Source: Strigamia acuminata (Eukaryota > Arthropoda > Chilopoda > Geophilomorpha > Linotaeniidae). From it: a stretch of DNA of 64,000 bases. The notes beneath the pieces were generated by a model. The model saw nothing but the letters and a program-made list of their open reading frames with translations, had not been told where the DNA came from and searched no databases. The position numbers were made by a program, and so were the translations under genes. Location of the stretch: the NCBI GenBank assembly GCA_949358305.1, contig OX442322.1, positions 3,286,001 through 3,350,000 of the forward strand, given 5' to 3'. Positions 30,272 through 41,727 of this stretch are shown here, piece after piece (position 1 is the stretch's first letter; each line of letters opens with the position of its first letter).

Positions 30272-30816
30272 TGTTGGTCTAAAGACCAAATATTATCGAT
30301 GAATATATTTTATTTCTTCTTGATTTCCCTTTAGGTTTAGATATTCAGCGCATATTAGTTATTACTTGATTGTTTTCGATGTTAACATTAATTTAGCGCT
30401 GTCTCGTATGTAATTCCATACTTTTATCACATTCTGCTATGATTTGTCCTATTATCAAATGATTTGTTCATATTCAATGTCAATTTCTGGCACTAGGTGC
30501 CACTCTACATTATTATCTGATTCCAACATGGCGCTGCACGTGAGCCACTGCAGCTTGGCTATTTTCTCTCTTCATTTGAAAACATTATGTAAAGTATTCT
30601 CTTTTTATTAAAGTGTATTTTGTTTTAAACCTCGGTCATTGTTATTAAGCACATTCAGTGCTTTTAGGCGACTATAAGCGGCCATTTGCCGCGCGCCTTA
30701 TGCGTATCTGCCCGATACGTTTCGCGAACGTTCGTACGCGAAGTACGACACCATTTCGCGTTGATACGCACGCTTCCGACCGGTTATTCACCGGATTCGC
30801 GCACTCCTCTGCTACA
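30272..30816 (+). repeat. 5' LTR of copia J (545 bp)
   Basis: Starts TGTTGGTCTAAAGACC and ends CCTCTGCTACA. The last ten bases CCTCTGCTAC are the exact complement of bases 8-10 onward in the PBS region (GTAGCAGAGG), so U5 and PBS form a perfect inverted repeat. Confidence 0.92.
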
Positions 30817-30817
30817 T

Positions 30818-30835
30818 TGGTAGCAGAGGATGGTT
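30818..30835 (+). other. Primer-binding site of copia J (initiator tRNA-Met 3' end)
   Basis: TGGTAGCAGAGGATGGTT, one base after the LTR, complementary to the 3' 18 nt of initiator tRNA-Met with CCA. Confidence 0.88.
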
Positions 30836-31619
30836 GTTGGCTAAATCAGCACCATTCTGGCTAATTTATCGCGAAATTTTCGCGATTTTCGTGAAATGTT
30901 TCGCGAATTCATTTATTTTCAGGTTTCAACAGCTTCGACGCCGTTTTCTCTGCATTACACGACTTGTGCAACGTCTGAGACGTGTTACCAACGTTTTCAA
31001 CAGTCTACACTGTTTATTTCGTCAATTTCTCGCCTAATTATCGTCGCAATTCTCACGAAATTCGCGAATTTGCGCCGACATTTATGTTTACAGATCGTGA
31101 CCGCCATTTTGGATCCGATTTTTGTCTCGAGGACGTCGACAACGTTCCACCGACGTTCACAGACAACCAGGGTTGTCTACCACGCCAGCATTTATTGAAT
31201 TTTCTCTCGAAATTCGCGAAACCCGCGGAATTTCGGAGAGAAATCTTTTGTTTTTGCAGATTTGTCGCCGATTTTCCGCTCGTCAACGTCGAAGTGACGT
31301 TTTACAGCCAGAAACGGATCGAATTCCGCTGTGTATACCCCGGAGTATACACAGTATCGTCGATTTACAATTTTCCGGACGAAAAGCCTCGATTTATCGA
31401 GAAGAAATTCGGATTTTTCCAATCCGAATTTGCGCTTTTTCCAGTTTTTCGAGAAAACTGCGCCGTGCCTTCATTTGCACGAGGATCGCAACCGCGATCG
31501 ATTCATCTATTTCTCCTTTGTGTCGAAATTACCTTTGTTAATTTTAAGGGGGATTTTGGTGGGACATTTAGAATCCTCGACGCCCTACGTTCGATTCCGA
31601 ACACCGCGTTGTTGTATTC
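30836..31619 (+). other. Copia J leader, gag missing
   Basis: About 780 bp rich in TTCGCGAAATTT-type short inverted words, with many short open frames on both strands and none resembling Gag. A normal copia would have roughly 300 codons of Gag before the protease. Here only the last residues remain, from 31620. Confidence 0.6.
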
Positions 31620-34600
31620 TGTGGCAAGGCTGAGCCCTGCGCCTACATTGGTAGCAGAGGGTGGTCACGCAGCAAGAGCCGCAGGCGCAATAAGAACGCC
31701 GCAGCAAAGGCAAACAACCAGCGTCCCCGAGAAAGCTCGCATCCACACCGGGAAGGGACATTTTTCGTCAACGCGCCGCAAGTGATCCAACGTCCAGTAG
31801 CCCATTTCATGCAATCGAATGAGTGGATACTGGATTGCGATGCCACAGATCACGTTTCTCACGTGCGTGCAGGTTTCACCGAGTTCACCGATGTCATTCC
31901 ATTCGACATCGAGTTGGGACAGGGAAAGTCCCAAGTCACGAGCAAAGGAACAGTTCGACTTCTTCTGGCGATCGATAAGACCCGATGCACCGTGAATTTA
32001 ACAAACGTCCTTTACGCGCCGAATTTCGAGGCAAACTTGATTTCGGTTTCGAAGATAGACAAGGCACGACATCACATCCACGTTTTCAACAGTGAGGTAC
32101 ATGTTTATCAATCAGACATTCGCAGCCCACTCATCCGTGCAAAGGAGAGGGGCGGGTTATATTATGTGGACGGTTTGTGTTCTACACCGACATTTGCGAC
32201 AACGGTTTCTCCCATCGTACAACCGACGACCCCATCGCCACCTGCGCAAATGTACGTAACGACCGAGGAGGATTTCATTAAAATCCCCAAACCGAAAAAG
32301 GGAAAGGCCCAACAGCGAGAGATCACGGATTTTCGAATTGAGGTGCCAGCTATTGAACCTGTAAAGCAAATTTCGGTCCAACAAGCTACCATCCGAAGTA
32401 ACCCAATCCCACCTCCTATCCCCACGCAAATCGACAATGACCTGACCGTTCCTCCTTCCTATGCGAGTGCCTTGCAGTCGATCCCGACAACCGTTCCAGC
32501 CCCAATTCCTACTGCGAGTCAGAACGCAAATCCCTTTCCTCCCCTCGGCAATCCGTCTCAACCGAAAAGGAAAATTATTGCCAATCCGGCTTCGGTCAAG
32601 GATGCCACTGGTTTGTGGCACAGCCGTCTCGGCCACCTTCACACCAATGGAATGAAGTTGTTGGCCGCAAACGATCAAGTTTACAGAATGCAACCAGGGG
32701 AAGTCAACAGGGAATTGGCCTGCAACGATTGTCGGATCGCCAAATCGACTAGAGCTTCCCACAAGCCCGATCCGAATCCTTCGACAACAAAGCCATTGGA
32801 TCTTCTCCACATGGATATTTGGAGGCCCGCCCCCATCCCATCGTTTGGAGGAGCGCGTTTCGTCCTTACCGTCATCGACGACGCTACTCGCTATTGCTGG
32901 ATCATACCGGTAGCGCAGAAATCACAAGTTTTTGCAACTTTTAAGGATTTTGTTGCACGGGTGGAGCGGATACAGGACGCGAAAGTCAAGGCTATCCGTA
33001 CGGATCGGAGTGGCGAATTTTTATCAAACGAATTTCTCCGCTACCTTCAAGACAAAGGTATTCAGGGTCAGCGAACGAATCCATCATCGCCACAGATGAA
33101 TGGCACGGCCGAGCGCATAAACCGGACAATGGCCGACAACTTTCGTGCAGTCTTATCCGAAACCAAGTTGCCGGAAGCGCTCTGGGCCGAGCTCGCGGTT
33201 ACGTTCGCGTACATCAAGAACCGGTGCCCTCATTCTCGACTTAACAATCAGGTCCCGTACATCCTTTGGCGACAGAGAGCCCTTTCGTTACGACATCTAC
33301 GAAAAGTCGGTTCCAAGTGCTGGGTGCACTACACCGCACCAGGCCGCAAGAAGCTGGATCCGCGGGCCTGGGAGGGATATTTAGTCGGCTACGCTTCAGG
33401 GACCCGTGGACACAGAATTTGGAACCCAATTGACAACAAAGTCTACGAATCTATTCACGTTAAGATCGATGAGCGGCAGTCGTATCGGAAATCCATCAAA
33501 CTTTCGACGCAGCAGCCGCAACAATCGTTTACCGGTCCCGGACAACAAACCGTTACATTTGATGATAACCTACATTACCATCAGTGGCCGAAGGGATCTG
33601 ATTCAGAGGCGTCCGAACATTCGCAGAATGATTCTGAACACGTGTCGACGGCATCCGCTTCGATGCACACGCCTCCGGCTTTTCTGCACATCCACATACC
33701 ACCACCGACAACTCCGGAACGAGTGTTACTGGATTTATGTGCGACAATACCTCCGGGTTCCGCATCTCTTCGGCAATCACATCACATTTCGTACGAAGAG
33801 GAACGTGACACCGACCTCGACATCCGAGAGATGGATGAATTGTCGATTTATCCGGAAACGTCGGAAGTCCCCGGTGCATCGGCGGAACAATCGGCACGTC
33901 AATCGCCTCAAACGACACCTCGTACATCCGCACCACCATCGCCTCAACGATCGGCGGCGCCTTCCCTTCCACGTGAAACACCGGTACCGACGCCACGATT
34001 CATTACAACGCGTCGCCAACAACGCGCTGGCGATCCCGCTACGCATATGCTGCAGATATTCGACCCCGATCCTATGTCACCGGCTCCCGTATTGGGGACG
34101 GAAGTCGCCGCAGCAACGGCGCGCCACACGACTCACATGTGGCGTTTCGTGGGTGGAGATGGAGAATGTAGTGAGTGGGTACGTGAGGAGCATCTCCGGA
34201 AGGATCAAAAACCCGGATCAATCGCAATCGACGTTTATTATTTTCCAACTCCGAAGACTCGTCTAAGATCTTACCACGACATCGAGGAGTATTGTATGTT
34301 GAACAATATTGATTACGACCCCGGACTTTTCTTCTTTGGAAATCTCGAGCATAAGTTACCAACTCTTCCGGGTGTTCGTCATGCGGCTCATTTATGCCGG
34401 CTTCATTCGCCGAAATTCCAAAATTCAACGACGCTCCGAAATGGCAGGAAGCCATTCAAGAAGAATTGGACACTTTCAAAGAACGAGAAATTTACACCGA
34501 AGTTCCCCGACCCCCGGACACCACCATTCTCGGTTGTAAATGGATTTTCAAGCTAAAAACCGATGCAGCCGGAACCGTCACTCGTCATCGTGCTCGCCTG

Positions 34601-35917
34601 GTTGCCCAAGGATTTTACCAAACCCTCGGCGTGGACTTCGATGAGGTGTTTAGCCCGGTCGTGAACTTTGTGCTGATTCGTTTATTTTTCTGTCTCCTGG
34701 TTGTGTTGCGAGGCTGGAAAGACGCACACCTCGACGTAAAATGTGCGTACCTGTATGGCGAGTTAAAACACAAAGTATACATGAGAATCCCTGCAGGTTC
34801 CACATGCACCGATCCAAACAACGTGTGGCTTCTTCTCAAATCGCTTTACGGCCTCCACCAATCCGGGAGACAATGGTTCGAGAAACTCGACGAGACACTT
34901 CGGGCCCTCGGATTTCGAAGACTGCCAGCATGTAATTGTGTTTACGTGTTCGGGAATACAGCTGTTATGCTGGTCTACGTGGACGACATCGTCGTGTTTT
35001 ACGCGTCCGACAGCGTTTTCAATCAGCTAATCCGTCTCATCTCTTCGAAATTCGATATAGTCAACCTCGGTCCGATCACGAAGCTATTAGGCGTCGAATT
35101 TATCCGCGACGCCGGACGCACGTTCATAACGCAACGTGCTTATATCGCCAAACTTGTTAAGAAATTCGGGGCGTCGACCAATAATCTCGTCAAGACACCA
35201 GTGACCCCGGGAACGACACTCGTCAGAGGATCGACCGAAAACTTGGAAGATTTTCCATACCGATCTCTAATCGGTTCACTTCTGTTTTTGGCATCGAGAA
35301 CTCGTCCCGACATACTCTATTCCGTCATCGCTCTGGCACAGTACAACACGTGCTATAACCGAACCCACATCCGTGCCCTTCTCCAAGTTTTGCAGTACGT
35401 GGCAAACACCGCAGAACTTTGTATCGAGTTATCCGGCTGTGCTTCGAGTCAGTTATCGGCTTTCACCGACGCATCGTGGGCGAGCGATCCGGAAACATCT
35501 TTGAGCTTCGGAGGATACATCGTGTATATCGGCAACGTCCCCATCGGTTGGTCCTGTCGTAAACAGTCGACCGTCGCAGGCTCAACCATGGAAGCGGAAT
35601 TTATCGCCCTGGTTGAGTGCGTGAAAGAACTCTTTTGGTTGGACAGCGTTTACACCGAATTCCCGACTCTTAACCGTTTATCTCGACCTATCGTATATTC
35701 CGACGCTCTGGCCTCCATACAATTTACGTCCAACGATATCGAAAACGCGAAAACAAAGCACATTCGCGTGAAGTACCATTGGCTCAGAGAGTGGTATACG
35801 ACAAGAGTCTTCGATCTTCGGAAAGTTGCCAGCGAAGTGAATATCGCAGACATTTTTACGAAATGGCTTTCATCCGAACGTCTGCAATCATTAACCTCGA
35901 AGATCTTCCGAGTATAA
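31620..35917 (+). pseudogene. Copia J polyprotein: protease, integrase, RT, RNase H
   Basis: The frame opens with a gag scrap (FCGKAEPCAY, then SKSRRRNKN). The protease motif is LDCDATDHVSH, where LDSGATDH is expected, so the triad is altered. Integrase has the zinc region WHSRLGHLHTNGM..CNDCRIAKSTR and core HMDIWR, IRTDRSGEF and NGTAERINRT. A long Pro/Thr/Ser linker follows, then a frame change near 34390 (34394-35917 is -1 relative). RT has LVYVDDIVVFY. RNase H ends AEFIALVECVKELFW .. ADIFTKWLSSERL. Related to H but distinct. Confidence 0.88.
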
Positions 35918-36131
35918 ACTTTATCGTGACATTCCTAATTTCGTTTCACCCGACTTTGAGGATCATCGAGTATTCGAGGGAATTTTCGGGCTTCCTTAGG
36001 GAAGAGTTCTTCAATCACAGTACCCGGCCCGATGATTCGACTTTATTATTTATTTTTCGAACTTTATCAACTGTAATTCCAGTACACGTCTATCTGATCC
36101 CCTGATAAATATTTCCATCGAAGAGGGGATT
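35918..36131 (+). other. Copia J 3' untranslated region and PPT
   Basis: Short tail after the stop, ending in the purine tract GAAGAGGGGATT (36120-36131) that directly precedes the 3' LTR TGTTGG. Confidence 0.7.
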
Positions 36132-36361
36132 TGTTGGTCTAAAGACCAAATATTATCGATGAATATATTTTATTTCTTCTTGATTTTCCTTTAGGTTTAG
36201 ATATTCAGCGCATATTAGTTATTACTTGATTGTTTTCGATGTTAACATTAATTTAGCGCTGTCTCGTATGTAATTCCATACTTTTATCACATTCTGCTAT
36301 GATTTGTCCTATTATCAAATGATTTGTTTATATTCAATGTCAATTTCTGGCACTAGGTGCC
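36132..36361 (+). repeat. 3' LTR of copia J, left part
   Basis: First 230 bp of the LTR, interrupted by copia H after GTGCC (36357-36361). Resumes at 43388. Confidence 0.92.
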
Positions 36362-36838
36362 TAAAGCGATTTCCTGGCCAAAACATCGGTTAGAAAGGAG
36401 TTGACGAGTGTCTAAACAGGTGCGCGACCCCGACATGCGTGCGCCATGTTTAATATCACATAAAAGTGTACACGCTTCGAGGCTAACAACTGCACTCGGA
36501 AAAATAGGATAAATCATTGTTGGATTTCAATGATTTGTCCTTTACATTATAAAATAAAAGCAATGACATTCATAATCGATAACTAAGCAATAATAACAAT
36601 ACAGGACTCGCTCTTTTGAGCAGACGATGTTATCAGCGCATGCTGCTAAATGGAAACGTTCAACCGCGGTACAGAACCAGCATTAATAAAAATCGAGATC
36701 GATTGAACGCGACATCGAGACATTAAATAGCAGCACATTCATTACACATATCCGGAAAGTGTGTAATGTAAATATTCACAAACTATACAATATGGCGACA
36801 AACAACCAAACACACAATATTTCCACCACAACTCAATA
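36362..36838 (-). repeat. 3' LTR of copia H (477 bp)
   Basis: On the minus strand it runs TATTGAGTTGTGG .. AATCGCTTTA. It is preceded by the purine tract AAAGGGGGATA, the likely PPT (about 36839-36850). Confidence 0.95.
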
Positions 36839-36855
36839 TATCCCCCTTTGTTTGG

Positions 36856-39800
36856 TTATTTGCGCCTTACAAATAAATGCTCACACAAGGTGTTAAGTCT
36901 GGGCTTGGGTAACCATTTGGTCATCACATCGGCGACATTCAGGGCCCCTGGAATATGCTTAATAGCAAACGTTCCGCGCTCAAACCAGTCCCTGAGGAAA
37001 TGAAGCTTTACGTCGATATGTTTATTCGCCCTATTCTCTATTCGGTTTTTGGCGTATTGTATCGCGGGCATACTGTCCGCGTACACGCATGGGGTGTTCC
37101 GATTGATGCTGAACATGATGTCGGCATCGTAAAGCCTCTCTAGCCATATAATCTCCTTTACGCCATCGACCACGGCCAGAAATTCACTCTCCATGATCGA
37201 TAACGCAGTCATTGACTGCTTATGGCAGTTCCACATGATCGGAACGCCACCCAAATAGACTATGTGACCCCCGAAGCTTCTCCTTTTGTCTGCATCGAGG
37301 GCAAACGACGCGTCGGTATACACAGTTAGATTATCATTTCGGCAATTGGAAAGATTAATCATATAATCCGACGTATTTGCCAGATATCGCAAAATTTGCA
37401 ATAACATACTAATGTGACGCGTCGAATGTTTCTCATTGTATTGTGAGAGGACAATGACCGAGAACAGGATGTCTGGCCTTGTCCTGCTCGCCAAGAACAA
37501 GAGACTTCCCACTAAGTTGCGATAGGGGAAAGTGGAATCAACCCGCTCCTTTTCCGTCACGCCCTGAATAATCGTTCCTGGCGTCCCAGGTACTCTAATC
37601 CGAAGGCATGAGTCGACCCCATACAACTTACAAAGTTTTTCTATGTATGCCCTTTGATGGATCCTAATTTGGCCCCCAGACCTATCAAAGGCTATGCCTA
37701 ACAAGAGGGTCACGGGACCCAAATCAACCGTGTCAAAGGATTCCCTAATCCATCGAACAACGCATTCCTCGACGTAGTCATCCTTGGAGAAGAGAACTAT
37801 GTCGTCCACGTAAAAGATAAGAATTGCGTCGTTGTCTAACGCATAAACACAGTTAAGACCCAACAAGGGCACAAATCCCAGTTGGAGTAGACGGTCGTGG
37901 AGGGCTTGGTACCACATCCGTCCACTCTGATGTAGTCCATATAATGACTTCAACAGCATCCAACACTTATGTTGGTTTTCGGCTGTTCTGTAGCCCTTGG
38001 GAATCTCCATGAATTGGACCTTATCAAGGTCCCCGTACAAGTACGCGGCCTTGATGTCAAGGTGGACATCTCTCCAACCTTTCAGTATCACCAAGGTACA
38101 GAAAAACACTATAACGAGGACGAAATTGACTACGGGGGAAAATACCTCCGTAAAGTCAATGCCCGGCCTCTGCTTGAAGCCTTGTGCTACCAAGCGAGCC
38201 CGGTAGCGCGCGACTGCACCCGACTGGTCCCTTTTCATTTTATAAATCCATTTTGATCCCAAAAGCAACTCTCCTTCGGGCTTATCAATTTCTTTATAGA
38301 CAGTTCGATCGTCGAAGATATCTGTCTCTTCTTTCATCGCCTTTTCCCAGTCCCGTTTGTTGGTGTGCCTCATTGCCTCCTCGTAGGTATCAGGCTCTAC
38401 GGCACAGAAACCGGCAAAAGGGAGTTCGGGTTCTTCACCCTCTAAGGTTTTGAAGTCAAAAAGATCTGGGTCGTAGTGGTAACCCTCTGCGTCGCACCAT
38501 CGCGCAACGTCAGTCCGACTTCTAAGTTTGTCTTCATTGGGCGAGAAATAAACCACATCAATTTTCCCAGCCGTTGCCCCGGCTTTCCGGACAGACTGGA
38601 CCCGTCTCCACTTAGTCATATCCAGCGGCAGCGACAAAGGATCTTTGACCTTCTTTCCCTTTTTGCCCGAACCACGACGAGCTTGTATCGTAGGAGGAAG
38701 ATCAACCTCCTCATCGTCGTCAGGATAAACATTGAAGTAATTCTCGCCATCGCCGTTATCCCCCTTCGCCCCACCAATTTCTTCAACTGGATTATCCCCA
38801 GCACCAGCATCCCCAACCAAGTCACCTTCAACAGTTTCTATCGCAGGCTGTTGTATCGCTTGTTTTACAAGCGGCCTCAATTCAGGTCTGAAAACAGGCT
38901 TTGGGGTTGTGGGTAAAGGAGGCTTCTCCTTCGGAACCGGGGGTTCAACAGGGGGCGGAATAGGAGGTGGTAGTGCCTCTTGCACTTCCTCAACAATTTC
39001 AGGGATAGGGGCAACGGAATCATCATCATCTCCCTCGGTGTCCGAGGAAGAATCCCCAAAATGTTTGAATTGGCCACCCTGCGGTTGCTTGATGGGTTGT
39101 TGTAGCCGTTTGCCAATCTCATACCAATATGAGTCTTCGAAAATTCGGACATGTTTGGACGCAAAAACTTGATTCCGTACAGGATCCCAAACCCTGTAGC
39201 CCCTAGTTGATATTGCGTATCCAATGAGTGCTCCCGCCCAAGCCCTTCCTTCCAGTTTGCCCTTTCTGACCTGGGACGGGATATGTACAAATGTCTTCGA
39301 CCCAATACACCTGATGTGTCGCAAAGACAATTTCTTGCCGAAAAACACGGTATAGGGCACTTTTCCTCCAAGCCCTTCATGGGGGAATCGGTTCTTTAAG
39401 TAAACTATGGTCGTCGCTAATTCAGCCCAAAGGGGATAGGGGAAATCATTTTCCAACATTAAAGCTCTGACGCCACCGACAATGGTACGGTTTGCACGTT
39501 CTGCAACAGAATTCATTTCCGGGCTATATGTATTCGTACGAATACATTTCAAACCAATTTTGGATGCATAATCATCCCAATTCCGCGAAATAAATTCTCC
39601 TCCATTATCAGTTTTAATGCATTTCACTTTCCGTGATGTCGTTCTTTCGACTTCCGTCAACCAACGTTTAAAATGGCCCAAAACTTCCCCTTTGGTCTTC
39701 ATCGTTATGATCCACATATAACGTGAATAATCATCAACCAATATAAAGTAAAAATTAGCCCCACCCAAGGAAGTAGCTTGTGATGCCCCCCAAACATCCA

Positions 39801-41727
39801 TGTGCACTAAATCTAATACTCCCTTAGTGGAAATGGTAATTATCGGGGGAAAACTCGCCCTAGTGCTCTTAGCACGGGCACATGCGTCACAAGTGGATAA
39901 TTCTTTGTTAGACAAATTGATCCCAAAAACGTCCTCGGATTCGGTTAATTTAATAATGCCTTTAGCATTATGGTGGCCCATTCTGGAATGCCACGTGTCC
40001 ATACTCTGGGATATTTCTTTCTTTCTCATTTTGATCCCAGTATCCCCGCTTTTGTTAACTTTCGCAGTCGCATTAGCTTCGGGAACAATAGCAGGAGGTG
40101 TCTGAACCTCATTCACTGTTTTCTGTAAATTAATCGCCGCAGGCGCATTCGCTTTGGTTGGCTCGCTTACTTGCGTACTCAAATTAGATGCGGATTTTCC
40201 CATATCCGGCTTACAGAAACTTTTTAGTAAAGCTGACTTAAAATCTAAAATGGTTAGTAGCGGTTGTACAAATTTTTCATCCTTCACGGATGATTTGATT
40301 AAATCGAGGACAGCAGCTGTATCCTGTTGCGCAGTTAATGCAGCTGTGTTTACAGAATTAACCTCGACCCGGCAGTTGACTTTGTACAGCCTGTCGCTAG
40401 TCCGAACTGCCGAAATCAAAGGTTCCTCGATTTTATCTTTGAAAATACTCATTTTCCCATCTTTGACAATTGTGCACAACCCAGCCTCATCGGTGCGCCC
40501 GAGCGAAATAAGGTTTTTCCGAAAATTCGGGGCGAAGAATACATTCGTCAAAGTTATTTTCCTCGTTCTTTGTCCATAAAGCGACGTGAGAACGATGTTG
40601 CCCACACCTTCAATCTTCGATTTTCCTTCTCCTTGTAGAACGCTGAAGTTAGACAACGGTTTGAAGTTTGAAAACCAATTCCGGTTGAAGGAAAAGTGAT
40701 CGGTCGCTCCCGTGTCCACGTACCACTGTGAATCGTAGTTTCCGTGCGACACAAGAGATAAGGGCACTGTGGGCTTCTCTTCCGACACCGCAGAATACAA
40801 AGTGTAGGGCTCATCTGTATAGGGGTCCAGTTGTGTGAGATTTGCTCTCTGTGGACCCCCTCTGCCTCGTCCTTTGCCACGGGTGCCTCCACGATTCAAT
40901 TGGGCTGGCGAGCCAGCGCTGGCGGGGAAAGTCCCTTGCTGTTTCGGCGGCGATGGGCACTCCCTGGCGAAGTGTCCCGACCCACCGCAAGTAAAACATG
41001 TTCCACGCGAAGTTCCGGGGGAATTTGGGGTTTTTCCACGAGGTTTCCATTTCCCTTTAGTATAGAAAGCGGTAGTATTGTCTGCCAATACAGGTGGGAC
41101 GCCAAATTCATTGGTCTGTTCATAAAGGCGATTGTACTCGCCAAGTAAACGTTCTTTAACGTTTTTCGCTGTGAATTCCGTATCCGACCAGTGATACGCG
41201 GTCTGTTTCACAGCCTCGTATTGTGGGGGCAGAAGATCTAAATATTGGAATGCCTGGAATTCATCGGTGACCTCAATTTTAACGTCCTTCAGTTCGACAA
41301 TTTTGCGGTCGACCCGCCCGGTGAAAACTAGCATTTCCTCATTATCTCTAAGTTTCATGTTGAGGAATTCACGTCGCAACCGAGCACGACGTGCCCTCGT
41401 CGTCGGTTGATAAGCGTCCTTTAGGGCTTCCCAAACTTTAGCAGCGGTGGGGCAGGCAACAGCTATCACTTGCTGCGGCTCGGCGCAACTCATGCAAATA
41501 GTGGACATTGCCTTGTCCTCTCGAGCGTTAAACTCCCGCTTCTCTTTTGCAGTGGCTGTTGCAGCCAGTGGTGGCTCAGAGCCACTAACATGTCCCCAAA
41601 CGCCGTTGTATTTGAGCAATAACTGGACCTGCACGGACCAGGTGGCATAGTTCGTGCCATCGAGCTTTTTAATATCCTTGTAATCGTCGTGTTTTGAAGC
41701 CATCGCGACGACACAAGGAAAATGCAC
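36856..41727 (-). CDS. gag-pol: Copia H Gag-Pol polyprotein (1,623 aa), intact
   Basis: Single ORF, start ATG 41727 (MHFPCVV) or ATG 41703 (MASKHDDYKDIKKLDGTNYA), the latter matching usual copia Gag starts. Gag carries GTNYATWSVQVQ and a UBN2-like capsid region, then zinc knuckle CFTCGGSGHFARECP near residue 244. Protease WYVDTGATDHFS lies near 338. Integrase has a zinc region (WHSRMGHHNAKG..CDACARAKSTR) and core MDVWGA, IKTDNGGEF and NSVAERANRT. An acidic Pro-rich linker follows. RT has LLGSKWIYKMKRD and FYVDDIVLF, then RNase H (YTDASFALDADKR, ADVMTKWLPKPR). All catalytic residues are present and there is no internal stop. Confidence 0.95.
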   Translation of the reverse strand: MHFPCVVAMASKHDDYKDIKKLDGTNYATWSVQVQLLLKYNGVWGHVSGSEPPLAATATAKEKREFNAREDKAMSTICMSCAEPQQVIAVACPTAAKVWEALKDAYQPTTRARRARLRREFLNMKLRDNEEMLVFTGRVDRKIVELKDVKIEVTDEFQAFQYLDLLPPQYEAVKQTAYHWSDTEFTAKNVKERLLGEYNRLYEQTNEFGVPPVLADNTTAFYTKGKWKPRGKTPNSPGTSRGTCFTCGGSGHFARECPSPPKQQGTFPASAGSPAQLNRGGTRGKGRGRGGPQRANLTQLDPYTDEPYTLYSAVSEEKPTVPLSLVSHGNYDSQWYVDTGATDHFSFNRNWFSNFKPLSNFSVLQGEGKSKIEGVGNIVLTSLYGQRTRKITLTNVFFAPNFRKNLISLGRTDEAGLCTIVKDGKMSIFKDKIEEPLISAVRTSDRLYKVNCRVEVNSVNTAALTAQQDTAAVLDLIKSSVKDEKFVQPLLTILDFKSALLKSFCKPDMGKSASNLSTQVSEPTKANAPAAINLQKTVNEVQTPPAIVPEANATAKVNKSGDTGIKMRKKEISQSMDTWHSRMGHHNAKGIIKLTESEDVFGINLSNKELSTCDACARAKSTRASFPPIITISTKGVLDLVHMDVWGASQATSLGGANFYFILVDDYSRYMWIITMKTKGEVLGHFKRWLTEVERTTSRKVKCIKTDNGGEFISRNWDDYASKIGLKCIRTNTYSPEMNSVAERANRTIVGGVRALMLENDFPYPLWAELATTIVYLKNRFPHEGLGGKVPYTVFFGKKLSLRHIRCIGSKTFVHIPSQVRKGKLEGRAWAGALIGYAISTRGYRVWDPVRNQVFASKHVRIFEDSYWYEIGKRLQQPIKQPQGGQFKHFGDSSSDTEGDDDDSVAPIPEIVEEVQEALPPPIPPPVEPPVPKEKPPLPTTPKPVFRPELRPLVKQAIQQPAIETVEGDLVGDAGAGDNPVEEIGGAKGDNGDGENYFNVYPDDDEEVDLPPTIQARRGSGKKGKKVKDPLSLPLDMTKWRRVQSVRKAGATAGKIDVVYFSPNEDKLRSRTDVARWCDAEGYHYDPDLFDFKTLEGEEPELPFAGFCAVEPDTYEEAMRHTNKRDWEKAMKEETDIFDDRTVYKEIDKPEGELLLGSKWIYKMKRDQSGAVARYRARLVAQGFKQRPGIDFTEVFSPVVNFVLVIVFFCTLVILKGWRDVHLDIKAAYLYGDLDKVQFMEIPKGYRTAENQHKCWMLLKSLYGLHQSGRMWYQALHDRLLQLGFVPLLGLNCVYALDNDAILIFYVDDIVLFSKDDYVEECVVRWIRESFDTVDLGPVTLLLGIAFDRSGGQIRIHQRAYIEKLCKLYGVDSCLRIRVPGTPGTIIQGVTEKERVDSTFPYRNLVGSLLFLASRTRPDILFSVIVLSQYNEKHSTRHISMLLQILRYLANTSDYMINLSNCRNDNLTVYTDASFALDADKRRSFGGHIVYLGGVPIMWNCHKQSMTALSIMESEFLAVVDGVKEIIWLERLYDADIMFSINRNTPCVYADSMPAIQYAKNRIENRANKHIDVKLHFLRDWFERGTFAIKHIPGALNVADVMTKWLPKPRLNTLCEHLFVRRK

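Noticed and set aside
30982-31785. 267-aa ORF as the Gag of copia J
   Set aside because: No zinc knuckle or capsid motifs, composition typical of the leader repeats, and a different frame from the protease.
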